Shown: positions 40,847-49,572, numbered from the stretch's first letter. The stretch: 64,000 nucleotides of DNA from Actinomycetota bacterium (GCA_019240215.1 JAFAYQ010000048.1:1-64000); one strand, 5' to 3'. Program-made: numbers and translations. Notes: generated by a model from the sequence alone, not told the origin.

Positions 40847-41877
40847 CCACAGGGTTGGGTATTGAGGAGCGGCTGGCGCAAGGCGTGGTGCTCGGGGCCG
40901 AGGGCTACGTGTTCGAGCTGGAACGCCGGGGTTACATCAAGGCCGGCCCGTACGTGCCCGAGGTGGTGCTCGACTTCCCGGATGCGGTCCGGCAGTTGCA
41001 CCGGGAGTTCCTGCGGGCCGGGGCGGACGTGATGGTCGCGCTGACCTACTACGCGCACCGGGAGAAGCTGCGGCACGTGGGCCGCGAGAACGACCTGGAG
41101 GCGATGAACCGGGCGGCGGTCCGGCTGGCCCGGGAAGTGGCACAGGAAGGCGGCGCGCTGGTCGCGGGCAACGTCTGCAACACCTGGTCCTACGACCCGG
41201 CCGACCCGGCCACCAGCGCGACCGTGCGGGCCCAGTACACCGAGCAGCTCGGCTGGGCGGTCGACGAGGGCGTCGACTTCGTCATCTCCGAGACCAACGA
41301 CTACCTGGGCGAGGCGCTGATCGCGCTGGAGGTGATCCAGGAGCTGGGGCTGCCGTCGATGGTGACGCTGGCCTCGACCCAGCCGGAGACCACCCGCGAC
41401 GGTTACGACTACGTCGAGGCGTGCCGGATCCTGGCCGACCACGGGGCCACCATCGTCGGCCTCAACTGCGACCGGGGCCCGGCCACGATGCTGCCGCTGC
41501 TGGAGCGGATCCGGGCCACCGTCGACTGCGCGGTGGCGGCCCAGCCGGTCCCGTACCGGACCAGCCCGGCCATGCCGACGATGGAGTCGCTACGGGCCGA
41601 CGGCGTCGACCGGGTGTTCCCGCTGGCGCTGGAGCCGTTCTCGTGCACCCGGTTCGACATGGCCGCGTTCGCGGGCGCCGCCCGTGAGCTGGGCGTCAAC
41701 TACGTCGGGGTGTGCTGCGGCGGAGCCCCGCACCAGGTCCGGGCGATGGCCGAGGCGCTCGGCCGGCAGGTGCCGGCCAGCAAGTACGCCCCGGCCATGG
41801 ACCTGCACCCGATCCTCGGGGTGGCGGGCGTGGCGGCCGACGCCAACGTGCTGGCCGCCTGGAACGTGGCGGGCTGA
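40843..41877 (+). CDS. Homocysteine S-methyltransferase (BHMT-like)
   Basis: A 344-residue TIM barrel with the three-cysteine zinc site: Cys in GLNCDRG and the CC pair in GVCCGGAPHQVR. GAEGYVFELERRGY opens the family fold. Members transfer a methyl group from betaine, S-methylmethionine or another donor to homocysteine. The GTG start overlaps the FAD oxidase stop by four bases. A betaine-type donor fits that neighbour. It ends in a strong bidirectional hairpin at 41895-41927. Confidence 0.87.
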   Translation: MTTGLGIEERLAQGVVLGAEGYVFELERRGYIKAGPYVPEVVLDFPDAVRQLHREFLRAGADVMVALTYYAHREKLRHVGRENDLEAMNRAAVRLAREVAQEGGALVAGNVCNTWSYDPADPATSATVRAQYTEQLGWAVDEGVDFVISETNDYLGEALIALEVIQELGLPSMVTLASTQPETTRDGYDYVEACRILADHGATIVGLNCDRGPATMLPLLERIRATVDCAVAAQPVPYRTSPAMPTMESLRADGVDRVFPLALEPFSCTRFDMAAFAGAARELGVNYVGVCCGGAPHQVRAMAEALGRQVPASKYAPAMDLHPILGVAGVAADANVLAAWNVAG

Positions 41878-41894
41878 CCGGTAGCCGCTGACGA

Positions 41895-41927
41895 CTGACC
41901 AGCCCGGACGGCGCCCGGGCTGGTCAG
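41895..41927. terminator. Bidirectional hairpin terminator
   Basis: CTGACCAGCCCGG and CCGGGCTGGTCAG form a perfect 13-bp stem with a 7-base loop between two convergent genes. The right arm contains the stop codon of the AroE-like gene (41924-41926), so the structure serves both transcripts. Confidence 0.75.
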
Positions 41928-42757
41928 AACCTGATCTGCGCGCCCGAGCGGAGCCCCTCGGCGGTGGCACTGCCGAAGCCGAGGAACTCCAGGTAGGCCG
42001 GGATCTGCTCCAAGAGCATGTCGGTGCCCACCTGGAGCTGGCAGCCCTTGGCCGCGGCCGCCTGCAGGAACGGCGTCATCTCCTGCTTCGTCACCACCTC
42101 GCCGACGAACGTGCCCGGGGCGATCCGGTCCACGTCCATCGGCAGGGGGTCGTTGTCTCTCATGCCCAGCGGCGTGGCGTTGACGACGATCTCACAGCCC
42201 TCAGGGTCGCGGGAGCCGGTCTCGATCCCGATCTGCGGGTAGTGCTCGCGGATCCTGGCCGCGAGCGAATCCGACGACTCGGCGACCGGATCGTACAGGC
42301 CGAGGGCGGAGACTCCGGCCGCGGCGAGCGACGCCGCGATCGCCGATCCGACTCCCCCGTTGCCGACCACCAGCGCCCGTTTGCCGGCCAGCGTGAAACC
42401 GTGGCGTTCGACCCCGCGAACGAAACCGGCCCCGTCGAACTGGCCGCCCAGCAGCGTCCCGTCGTCGCGCAGCAGCACCGCATTGGCGGCCCCGGCGATC
42501 TGCGCGGCCGGCGTCAGCTCATCGACCAGCCGGGTGGTGGTGACCTTGTGCGGCATGGTGATCAGGGCGCCGCGGATATTGGTCAGCCGGAACAGGTACC
42601 GGAGGAACTCCGGGTAATCCTCGGTCCGGACGCCCATCGGGACGACGACCGCGTCGATGCCGTTCTTCTCGAACCACGGGTTGCAGATGAGCGGCGCCTT
42701 GAAGGTGTGGGTCGGATAGCCCAGATGCGCGATCAAGGTGGTCGTCCCACTGATCAT
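41924..42757 (-). CDS. Shikimate dehydrogenase-family protein
   Basis: A 277-residue AroE-fold protein. Lys71 (ITMPHKVTT) and Asp108 (GGQFDGAGF) are the catalytic pair, and GNGGVGSAI at about 132-140 binds NADP. The ending (GTDMLLEQIPAYLEFLGF) is canonical. The start (MISGTTTLIAHLGYP) and the ERHGFTLAGKR region place it in the quinate/shikimate or AroE-like catabolic group, so biosynthetic AroE is not certain. Relation to the chorismate-pathway fusion at 46.4 kb is unknown. Confidence 0.85.
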   Translation of the reverse strand: MISGTTTLIAHLGYPTHTFKAPLICNPWFEKNGIDAVVVPMGVRTEDYPEFLRYLFRLTNIRGALITMPHKVTTTRLVDELTPAAQIAGAANAVLLRDDGTLLGGQFDGAGFVRGVERHGFTLAGKRALVVGNGGVGSAIAASLAAAGVSALGLYDPVAESSDSLAARIREHYPQIGIETGSRDPEGCEIVVNATPLGMRDNDPLPMDVDRIAPGTFVGEVVTKQEMTPFLQAAAAKGCQLQVGTDMLLEQIPAYLEFLGFGSATAEGLRSGAQIRF

Positions 42758-42957
42758 TTCTGCTCCCTGAGGGGTTGCTCGTCCAGGACGGCGAGTTCCA
42801 TGGCGGTGCCACAGCGGCGCGCCCGTCGGCCGGATGCCAGACTGCGAGCACGCCGCCGCCCGGACGCCGGCCGCGTCGAAGCCGTCGCCGTGGACCTACT
42901 TGATAAGGCCACCGGCCCGCTGATGGTGCGCAACGTCCGGTCGTAAGGTGGGGACTC

Positions 42958-43848
42958 GTGAAGTTCTCACTGTGGCCCCGTAACAGCCGCGCCGCCCGCG
43001 AAGTGCTCGACGACGCCCGCAAGGCCGAGGCGGCCGGGTGGCACGGCGTCTGGCTGGCCGACCACTACATGCCCGACACCGGTGACACCACCCCGGCCCG
43101 GGGTGACATTTTCGAGTGCTGGGCCCTGCTGCCGGCGGTGGCGGCGGTGACCGAGCGGGTCCGGATCGGGACGCTGGTCTCCCCCACCTCGGTGCACCAC
43201 CCGGCCCTGCTGGCCAACCGGGCCGCCACCATCGACCAGCTGTCCGGCGGCCGGATGGTGCTCGGGCTGGGGGCGGGCTGGCAGCTCAACGAGCACCACG
43301 CCTACGGCATCGAACTCGAGCCGCCGGGCAAGCGAGTCTCCCGGTTCGACGAGGCGATCAGGATCGTCCGCTCGCTGCTGGCCGAGGACACCACCACCTT
43401 CCACGGCGAGTTCTACGACTTCACCGACGCCCCCTGCGACCCCAAGCCGGTCCAGTCGCCGCTGCCGCTGCTGGTCGGCACCAAGGGGCCGCGCATGTTC
43501 CGCATCACCGCCCGCCACGCCAGCGAGTGGAACACCTGGCTGACCCCGGAACTGACCGAACGCCGGGACGGGCTGGTGGCGGCCTGCGAGAGCATCGGCC
43601 GTGACCCGGCCACCATGTGGACGTCGGTCAACGCCATCCTCGATCTGGACGGGACCGGTACCGGCCCGCTGCCCGGGCGCACTCTGGCTGGCACCTCGGC
43701 GCAGGTCGCCGACCAGCTGGGTCGGTTTGCCGACATGGGGTTCGACGAGTTCATCGTGCCCGACTGGAACCTGGGCACCGACCCGGCCGAACGCTGGGAC
43801 AAGCTGGCCCGGGTCCAGGCTGAGGTGCTCAGCCAGCTGCCCGGCTAA
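42958..43848 (+). CDS. LLM-class F420-dependent oxidoreductase
   Basis: A 296-residue luciferase-like barrel: MKFSLWPRNSRA, GWHGVWLADHYMP, GTLVSPTSVHHPALLANRAATIDQLSGGRMVLGLGAGWQ (residues about 70-108), and DMGFDEFIVPDW. F420-dependent members reduce or oxidise diverse small substrates. GTG 42958 follows AAGGTGGGG. The 200-bp gap before it holds no gene. It converges on the YbjQ-like gene with a 4-bp overlap. Confidence 0.88.
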   Translation: MKFSLWPRNSRAAREVLDDARKAEAAGWHGVWLADHYMPDTGDTTPARGDIFECWALLPAVAAVTERVRIGTLVSPTSVHHPALLANRAATIDQLSGGRMVLGLGAGWQLNEHHAYGIELEPPGKRVSRFDEAIRIVRSLLAEDTTTFHGEFYDFTDAPCDPKPVQSPLPLLVGTKGPRMFRITARHASEWNTWLTPELTERRDGLVAACESIGRDPATMWTSVNAILDLDGTGTGPLPGRTLAGTSAQVADQLGRFADMGFDEFIVPDWNLGTDPAERWDKLARVQAEVLSQLPG

Positions 43849-44684
43849 CGGTCCGCCGGCCGGGCCGGCCCGTCAAGCCGGGCTGGCTCGTCGAGCCGGG
43901 CTGGCTCGTCGAGGCGCATCACCGCTTGCACGGGCGGCCGGGCGGCGGCGTCCCGGCGGCCGAACCTCGCCAGCGCGGTGCCGGTGATGACGATTTCGGC
44001 GAAGTGGTCGGCGGCGGCCGCCTGGGCGTGGCAGGGATCGCTGCGCACCCGCAGGGTCATGGCCGACACGACCACGCCGTCGGCGCCCAGTTCGCGGACC
44101 GACCGCGCCAGTTGGTCGCGGGCGGTCTGGCGGGCCTGGGTGATCAGGCTGGTGTAACCGGGCACCTCGGCGTTGCCGGTGCCCCAGGGACCGGAACTGG
44201 TCGTCACCAGGTCGTCGTGCAGCCCGGCGACCGAGACGCCCAGCACGACAGCGGCCGGAACCCAGCCGGCCGTGACCAGCTTGGCGAAGTCCGAGCCGGA
44301 CAGATCACAACTGAACGGGCGCGCCAGCGGCGCGGCGCCGGTGGCCCGCACCGCCGTCCCGGCCGCCGTGAACTTGATCGCGGCCGCGGTCACTTCGGTG
44401 CCGGGAATCTCGGTGACCTGCATTGACACGCCCACGATGCCGTGGCCGCGGAGGCCCGCGCACTCGGCCGCCATCCGGTCCAGAGCTGTCCGCCGCGCCT
44501 CGTACAGCCTCTCGCCCACCGGCAGCGCCGCCACCGTCCCCGGGCAGGCGACCCCGGCCACGGTGGCCGCGTAGTACACCGCGGCCCCGAACACCTGCCC
44601 GGCCGGCTCGAACCCGGCCTGCCGGATCGCCGCGAACTCGGCGACGGACAGCAGCGAGTCCCACGGGCGGCCGGTCTCGTCCAC
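43845..44684 (-). CDS. YbjQ-like heavy-metal-binding domain protein
   Basis: A 279-residue protein made of two related YbjQ-type modules: ARRTALDRMAAECAGLRGHGIVGVSMQV and TARDQLARSVRELGADGVVVSAMTLRV are equivalent helix-strand blocks. The C-terminal tail holds a DEPARL repeat encoded by an 18-bp tandem unit at 43872-43907. No catalytic motif is seen; YbjQ proteins are pentameric and of unknown function. GTG 44684 is chosen because the conserved part begins there. Confidence 0.7.
   Translation of the reverse strand: MDETGRPWDSLLSVAEFAAIRQAGFEPAGQVFGAAVYYAATVAGVACPGTVAALPVGERLYEARRTALDRMAAECAGLRGHGIVGVSMQVTEIPGTEVTAAAIKFTAAGTAVRATGAAPLARPFSCDLSGSDFAKLVTAGWVPAAVVLGVSVAGLHDDLVTTSSGPWGTGNAEVPGYTSLITQARQTARDQLARSVRELGADGVVVSAMTLRVRSDPCHAQAAAADHFAEIVITGTALARFGRRDAAARPPVQAVMRLDEPARLDEPARLDGPARPADR
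43872..43907. repeat. 18-bp tandem repeat in the YbjQ-like C-terminus
   Basis: Two 18-bp units (GTCRAGCCGGGCTGGCTC) lie end to end and a third begins at 43908. They encode a repeated six-residue element in the protein tail. Confidence 0.7.
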
Positions 44685-44750
44685 GGCACCAGTAAACGCC
44701 TCATGGCCTGACGCGGAGCCGGCCCGCGGGCGGCTGTTACGCTCCGGGCC

Positions 44751-45179
44751 ATGAGGGAGCCGATCGTGGCCGGGGGCCACCGGCGGATCCGGCCGTTCAA
44801 CACCGCCGACAGCTATCCGGAGCAGCAGCTGGACAACGACCTGTGCCAGGCGGTGGTGGCCGGTGACACCGTCTACCTGCGCGGCCAGGTCGCCCAGGAC
44901 CTCGAGACCGGCGCCAGCTTGCACGTCGGCGACCCGGCGGCCCAGGCCGGGCAGGTGATGGCCAACATCACCACCCTGCTGGCTGAGGCGGGTGCGTCGG
45001 TCGGGCACATCGTCAGCTGCACCGTCTACCTGACCGACATCCGCCACCGCGAGCCGGTCTACCGGGTGCTCGGGCAGCGGCTCAAGGGGGTCTATCCGGT
45101 GTTCACCGGCGTGGTGGTGTCGGCTCTGGCCCGGCCCGAGTGGCTGGTCGAGGTGACCGCGGTGGCGGTCAAGCCGTGA
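44751..45179 (+). CDS. RidA-family protein
   Basis: A 142-residue YjgF/RidA protein. The conserved block GVVVSALARPEWLVEVTAVA carries the arginine that binds the imine/enamine substrate and the glutamate that follows; TNITTLL-like and VYLTDIRHREPVYRVLG segments are typical. RidA hydrolyses reactive 2-aminoacrylate-type intermediates. Its stop overlaps the GTG of the DUF1028 gene by four bases (GTGA), so the two are translated together. Confidence 0.88.
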   Translation: MREPIVAGGHRRIRPFNTADSYPEQQLDNDLCQAVVAGDTVYLRGQVAQDLETGASLHVGDPAAQAGQVMANITTLLAEAGASVGHIVSCTVYLTDIRHREPVYRVLGQRLKGVYPVFTGVVVSALARPEWLVEVTAVAVKP

Positions 45180-45877
45180 CGTTCTCGCTGGCCGGACGCT
45201 GCGGGCACACCGGCGCGGTCGGCGCGGTGATCGCCTCGGCCAGCATGGCGGTGGCGGGCCGCTGCCTGGCGGTCCGGGCCGGGGTGGGCGCGGTGGCCAG
45301 TCAGAGCACCACCGACCCGCGGCTGCGGGAGGAGCTGCTGACGGCGATGGCGGCGGGCCGGCCGGCCGCCGACGCGGTGACCGGTCTGGTCAGCCGGACC
45401 GGCGACGTCAGCTACCGGCAGCTGGTGGCGGTCGACGCGGCCGGCGGCGCGGCCGCCTGGTCCGGTGACCGGGCGCTGGGGCTGGCGGCCGACGTCCGGG
45501 CCGCCGATGCGGCCGCGGCCGGGAACCTGCTGGCCGACCGGGACGTGCCCGCGGCGATGCTGGCCGCCTTCGGCCAGCGGCCGGACGACAGCCTGGGTGA
45601 CCGGCTGATCGCCGCCCTGCGGGCGGGGCTGAACGCCGGCGGCGAGATCTCCCCGGTGCGGTCGGCGGGCCTGCTCATCGCCACCTCGGTGCCCTGGCCG
45701 GTCACCGACCTGCGGGTGGACGGGGACGACGACCCGGTCGGGCAGCTGGCCCGGCTGTGGCAGGAATGGCAGCCGCAGGCCGAGTCCTACGTCGCCCGGG
45801 CGCTGCACCCGGCCGAGCCGGAGACGGGCAGGCCGGCGACCGAGCCCCCGGCCAGGCCGGCGACAGGCGGGCCATGA
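45176..45877 (+). CDS. DUF1028 family protein, probable Ntn-type hydrolase
   Basis: A 233-residue protein starting V-TFSLAGRCGHTGAVG, the conserved DUF1028 opening in which the N-terminal threonine would become the nucleophile after methionine removal. Further motifs are GAVASQSTTDPRL, LGLAADVRAADAAAAGNLLA and [22 protein letters not shown]. The structure family is Ntn-hydrolase-like; substrate unknown. Coupled to RidA by a GTGA overlap. Its 3' end overlaps the FCD-domain gene on the other strand by 176 bp. Confidence 0.82.
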   Translation: MTFSLAGRCGHTGAVGAVIASASMAVAGRCLAVRAGVGAVASQSTTDPRLREELLTAMAAGRPAADAVTGLVSRTGDVSYRQLVAVDAAGGAAAWSGDRALGLAADVRAADAAAAGNLLADRDVPAAMLAAFGQRPDDSLGDRLIAALRAGLNAGGEISPVRSAGLLIATSVPWPVTDLRVDGDDDPVGQLARLWQEWQPQAESYVARALHPAEPETGRPATEPPARPATGGP

Positions 45878-46346
45878 ACCCCAGCACCCGTAGCTGCTTG
45901 CTGATCTCCCGGGCGGCCGCGTCCGCGTCACCGGCCTGCAGATGATCGACCAGCCGGCGGTGGGAGCCGAGGATGATCTGGTCGGCCGCCCGGCCGGCTG
46001 CCAGCGCCCGGTCGTAGGTCCAGCCCGCCGCCAGGCCGGCCAACCGGATCAGGGCCGGCTCACCGGTCATCTCCCCCAGCAGCCCGATCGCCTCGGCGTG
46101 GGCGACCGCCTTCCGGTCCCACCAGGGCCGGGCGGGCAGCGCTTCCGCCCGGGCGACGCAATCGGAGAACGCCACCAGCTGGGCCGCCGTCATCCGCGCG
46201 CAGCCGAGCTGCACGGTCACGGCCATCAGCTCGATCAGCTCTTCGTCGGTCACGCTGGCCAGTCTGCGAGGGAAAGCCCGCGCCCGCATCAGTGATTTGA
46301 CTGGTATTTGTCCCCGGGCCTGGTACGGGGGGGCCCGGGTGATCAT
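45702..46346 (-). CDS. FCD ligand-binding domain protein lacking the GntR HTH
   Basis: About 130 residues match the FadR-C-terminal (FCD) domain: [34 protein letters not shown], and [18 protein letters not shown], with histidines at the metal positions. The N-terminal winged helix expected of a GntR repressor is absent, and the last 55 or so residues are a low-complexity P/A/R tail read antisense to DUF1028, so the natural end may be earlier. Start at ATG 46346 or a later ATG/GTG is uncertain. It could be a truncated regulator or a ligand-binding remnant. Confidence 0.5.
   Translation of the reverse strand: MITRAPPYQARGQIPVKSLMRARAFPRRLASVTDEELIELMAVTVQLGCARMTAAQLVAFSDCVARAEALPARPWWDRKAVAHAEAIGLLGEMTGEPALIRLAGLAAGWTYDRALAAGRAADQIILGSHRRLVDHLQAGDADAAAREISKQLRVLGFMARLSPAWPGARSPACPSPARPGAAPGRRRTRPAAAIPATAGPAARPGRRPRPPAGR
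46297..46339 (+). promoter_or_regulatory. Promoter with flanking dyad, before the aromatic fusion gene
   Basis: TTGACT (46297-46302), 18 bases, TGGTAC (46321-46326) resembles a sigma-70 promoter, 51 bp before the likely ATG at 46377. CCCGGGCC (46313-46320) and GGCCCGGG (46332-46339) are perfect arms around the -10 region, a natural place for a repressor or an RNA hairpin. Nothing like a T-box is evident. Confidence 0.45.
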
Positions 46347-46376
46347 GCCGCGCCGCCCCAGGGCTGCGGCTTCTGT

Positions 46377-48440
46377 ATGTTAAGGGCCGTGGACGCATCG
46401 CAGCCAGACATCAGCGACCTGCGGCAGAACCTGGACGAAGTCGACACCGGGATCGTCGGTCTCATCGCCCAGCGCATGAACATCATCACCGAGATCGGCC
46501 GCCGCAAGCAGAACGCGACCTCGGCGATCCAGGACACCGACCGCGAGCAGCGGGTGCTGGCGGGCGTCGAGGACGTCGCCACCGACCTCGGGGTGTCGGC
46601 CAGCCTGGTCCGCCGGATCTTCCGGGAGCTGATCAGCGAGTCGGTCGCCCAGCAGGCCAGCCGCCTCAACGGGCCGGCCACCGGCGAGCTGCGGATCGCG
46701 TTCCAGGGCTCGGCCCACTCGTTCAGTGACGCCGCCGCCCGCAAGCACCTGGCCGGCCGGGCGGCCGAGGGTGAGCCGGTCGGTTACCGGACGCTGGCCG
46801 AGGTGGTGGCCGCGCTGCTGGCGGGCGAGGTGGACCTGGCCGTCCTCCCGATCGAGAACACCGCGGCCGGGAGCATCAACGAGGTCTACAGCCTGCTGCG
46901 CGAGCACGAGCTGTTCATCGTCGGCGAGGAGACCTGGAAGGTCGACTACTGCCTGGCCGCGGTGCGCGACGTCCCGCTCAGCTCGCTGAGCCGGATCCTG
47001 TCCCCGCCCGAAGGCCTCGAGCAGTGCGCCCGGTTCCTCCAGACGCTGCCGCAAGCGATCCCGACCAGCTCCTTCGACACCGCCGGACCGATGGCGGCGG
47101 TGGCCGCGGCCGGTGACCCGAGCGTGGCGGCGATCGGGTCGGCCGAGGCGGCTGAGGCCCAGGGCCTGACCGTGCTGCGCCACGGGATCACCGACTCCGA
47201 GGACAACTACACCCGGTTCGTGGTGCTCGCGAGCGCCCCGGCGCCGGTTGACCCCCGGGTCGCCAGCAAGACCAGCGTGATCCTCAGCACCCGGCACGAG
47301 GAGGGCGCGCTGCTGCGCTGCCTGGAGATTCTGTCCGGCAGCGGCCACTCGATGACCAAGCTGGAGTCGCGGCCGCGGCCCGGCCGCCCCTGGGAGTACC
47401 TGTTCTTCCTGGATTTCGAGGGCAACGTGGCCGCTCCGGAGACCGCCGCCGCGCTGGACGAGCTGCGGCTGGCGGCCCAGTTCCTCAAGATCCTGGGCAG
47501 CTACCCGGCCAAGGTGCTGCGCCCGGCCGCCCGGCCCGGCCGCCTGCCCGACGCCCCGGCGGCCGAGGGACCGGCCGAGACGCTGGAGGCGGTGGTGGCC
47601 GGACCGACGCCGCCGCCGCGCCGGTCCGGCGGGCACCTGCTGGTCGACCGGGCCAGCCGCGCCGCCGACACCGTGGTCCAGGTCGGTGACCTGCTGATCG
47701 GCGGCAACGGGTTCACGGTGATGGCCGGGCCCTGCTCGGTCGAGAGCGCCGAGCAGGTCACCGCGACCGCCAAGTTCGTCCGTGACCACGGCGGCCACGT
47801 GCTCCGGGGCGGCGTGTTCAAGCCCCGGACCTCGCCGTACGCGTTCCAGGGGCTCGGCTGGCAGGGTCTGGACCTGCTGGTCGCGGCCGGCCGGGAGACC
47901 GGGCTGCCGGTGATCACCGAGGTGATGGCGGTCGAACAGGCCCAGCGGATCGCCAAGGACGCCGACATCCTGCAGATCGGCGCCCGCAACATGCAGAACT
48001 TCGACCTGCTGCGCGAGGTCGGCAAGCTCGACCGGCCGGTGCTGCTGAAGCGCGGCCTGTCGAGCACGATCGAGGAGTGGCTGGCGGCCGCCGAGTACAT
48101 CGTCGCCCAGGGGAACCAGCAGGTCATCCTCTGCGAGCGCGGCATCCGCACGTTCGAGCGGGCCACCCGCAACACCCTCGACCTGTCGGCCGTCGCGGTC
48201 GTCCGCGAGCGGTCCCACCTGCCGATCATCGTCGACCCGAGCCACGGCACCGGCCTGCGCCGCTACGTCGCCCCGATGGCCTGGGCCGCCCGCGCGGCCG
48301 GCGCTCACGGCCTGCTCATCGAGGTCCACCCGAACCCCGACGAGGCCCTGTCGGACGCCGACCAGAGCCTCTCGTTCGAGCAGTTCGGGGCGTTGATGAG
48401 CCAGCTGTCGGCCGTCCCGGGGCCGCACCGGCCGAACTAG
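46377..48440 (+). CDS. Trifunctional chorismate mutase-prephenate dehydratase-DAHP synthase
   Basis: A 687-residue single chain. Residues about 10-95 form an AroQ-type chorismate mutase ([24 protein letters not shown]). About 105-300 form a prephenate dehydratase with DNYTRFVVL. About 310-390 form an ACT domain with [10 protein letters not shown] and [10 protein letters not shown] (ESRP phenylalanine-binding motif). After a Pro/Ala/Gly-rich linker, about 440-675 form a type I-beta DAHP synthase ([56 protein letters not shown]). It covers the first shikimate step and two steps to phenylpyruvate. GTG 46389 is an alternative start. Confidence 0.93.
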   Translation: MLRAVDASQPDISDLRQNLDEVDTGIVGLIAQRMNIITEIGRRKQNATSAIQDTDREQRVLAGVEDVATDLGVSASLVRRIFRELISESVAQQASRLNGPATGELRIAFQGSAHSFSDAAARKHLAGRAAEGEPVGYRTLAEVVAALLAGEVDLAVLPIENTAAGSINEVYSLLREHELFIVGEETWKVDYCLAAVRDVPLSSLSRILSPPEGLEQCARFLQTLPQAIPTSSFDTAGPMAAVAAAGDPSVAAIGSAEAAEAQGLTVLRHGITDSEDNYTRFVVLASAPAPVDPRVASKTSVILSTRHEEGALLRCLEILSGSGHSMTKLESRPRPGRPWEYLFFLDFEGNVAAPETAAALDELRLAAQFLKILGSYPAKVLRPAARPGRLPDAPAAEGPAETLEAVVAGPTPPPRRSGGHLLVDRASRAADTVVQVGDLLIGGNGFTVMAGPCSVESAEQVTATAKFVRDHGGHVLRGGVFKPRTSPYAFQGLGWQGLDLLVAAGRETGLPVITEVMAVEQAQRIAKDADILQIGARNMQNFDLLREVGKLDRPVLLKRGLSSTIEEWLAAAEYIVAQGNQQVILCERGIRTFERATRNTLDLSAVAVVRERSHLPIIVDPSHGTGLRRYVAPMAWAARAAGAHGLLIEVHPNPDEALSDADQSLSFEQFGALMSQLSAVPGPHRPN

Positions 48441-48456
48441 CGCGAGATCCTCGCGG

Positions 48457-48487
48457 GAGCCCTGCCGGCCGTCGGCCGGTGGGGCTC
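48457..48487 (+). terminator. Hairpin terminator after the aromatic fusion gene
   Basis: GAGCCC-TG-CCGGCC pairs with GGCCGG-TG-GGGCTC around a GTC loop, a 12-bp stem with one internal loop. It begins 17 bp after the stop at 48440 and has no clear U-run. Confidence 0.6.
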
Positions 48488-48542
48488 TCGGCGTTCCGGG
48501 CGGCGGCGGGGAAGAATAAAGTTCGTCCTCATTTCCGCTAAA

Positions 48543-48560
48543 TAGAATCTAGTTCTAGAA
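48543..48560. promoter_or_regulatory. AT-rich dyad upstream of the zinc-type dehydrogenase
   Basis: TAGAA-TCTAG-TTCTA with an overlapping CTAG-TT-CTAG lies in an AT-rich patch (48513-48562) within very GC-rich DNA, 47 bp before the ATG at 48607. It may be an operator over the promoter, or TAGAAT may serve as a -10 element. Confidence 0.4.
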
Positions 48561-48606
48561 TATGCCGTACGCCGGAGGGCGTCCGGCCGGGACGGGAGTG
48601 CCATTG

Positions 48607-49572
48607 ATGAAGGCTGGGCGCTGGGTCGAGGTGGGCCGGGTGGTCTGCGAGGAGGTGCCGCGGCCGACCGCCGGCGAGGGCGAGATCCTGGTACGGACCG
48701 CCTACACGTCCATCTGCGGGTCGGATCTGCACAGCGTGTACGGCGGGGCGCCGCCGCCGTCGGTGCCGGCCGGGTATCCGGGGCACGAGAGCGTGGGCGA
48801 GGTGGTCGAATCGCGGTGCCCGGGCTTCGAGCCCGGTGACCGGGTGCTGACCGTGCCACACTTCGTGGACGGGCGCTGCATGGCCGAGTACCAGGCGCTG
48901 CCCGGCTCGGCCTGCGTGCGGCTGCCGGGGTCGGCCCCGCTCAGCCAGCTGCTGATGGCCCAGCAGCTGGGCACGGTCATCTTCGCGCTCCGGCGCCACC
49001 CGCTCGACCTGGTCGGCCGCGACGTGGCGGTGATCGGGCAGGGGTCGGCCGGGGCGTTCTTCACGTTCCTGCTCAAGCGGGCCGGCGCGGCCCGGGTGCT
49101 GGTGTCGGACAAGTCTCCGGCCCGGCTCGCCTACGCCCGGCAGCTGGGCGCCGACCTCGCGGTCGACGCCAACGAGGGTGACTTCGCGGCGGCCGTGGCC
49201 GGGGCGACCGGGGGGCGCGGGGCCGGTCTGGTGGTGGAGGCGGTCGGCAGCCGGGAGACGTTCCCACTCAGCCTGGAGCTGGCCGCCAGCCACGCGACCG
49301 TGCTCTGGTTCGGCCTGCCCGAGGGCGCCGAGGACTACCCGTTCTCGTTCCGGGAGTTCTTCGCCAAGTTCCTGACCGCCTACGCGATCTCCGGCACCCA
49401 GGGCGAGCCCGGGCTCGAGTCTTTCCGGTACGCGGTGCGGCTGATCGCCGACGGCGCGATCGACGTGACCCCGCTGCTCAGCCACATGCTTCCGATCGAC
49501 GAGGTCGAAAAGGCCTACCGCATCGCCCACGACCGCACCGACAACGCGCTGAAGGTGTCGATCAGGTTCTGA
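48607..49572 (+). CDS. Zinc-type alcohol dehydrogenase-like protein (MDR)
   Basis: A 321-residue MDR protein. CGSDLHSVYGG and GHESVGEVVE carry the catalytic-zinc Cys and His-Glu ligands; the structural-zinc cysteine loop is reduced. VAVIGQGSAGAFFTFLLKRAGA is the NAD(P) motif. The C-terminus (DEVEKAYRIAHDRTDNALKVSIRF) is typical. It probably oxidises a polyol or hydroxy acid. It is followed 28 bp later by a ThDP enzyme. ATG 48607 follows GGGAG. Confidence 0.83.
   Translation: MKAGRWVEVGRVVCEEVPRPTAGEGEILVRTAYTSICGSDLHSVYGGAPPPSVPAGYPGHESVGEVVESRCPGFEPGDRVLTVPHFVDGRCMAEYQALPGSACVRLPGSAPLSQLLMAQQLGTVIFALRRHPLDLVGRDVAVIGQGSAGAFFTFLLKRAGAARVLVSDKSPARLAYARQLGADLAVDANEGDFAAAVAGATGGRGAGLVVEAVGSRETFPLSLELAASHATVLWFGLPEGAEDYPFSFREFFAKFLTAYAISGTQGEPGLESFRYAVRLIADGAIDVTPLLSHMLPIDEVEKAYRIAHDRTDNALKVSIRF

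Noticed and set aside
41924-42757. Assigning biosynthetic aroE
   Set aside because: Catalytic residues are present, but the sequence fits catabolic AroE-like groups equally well and no other shikimate genes adjoin it.
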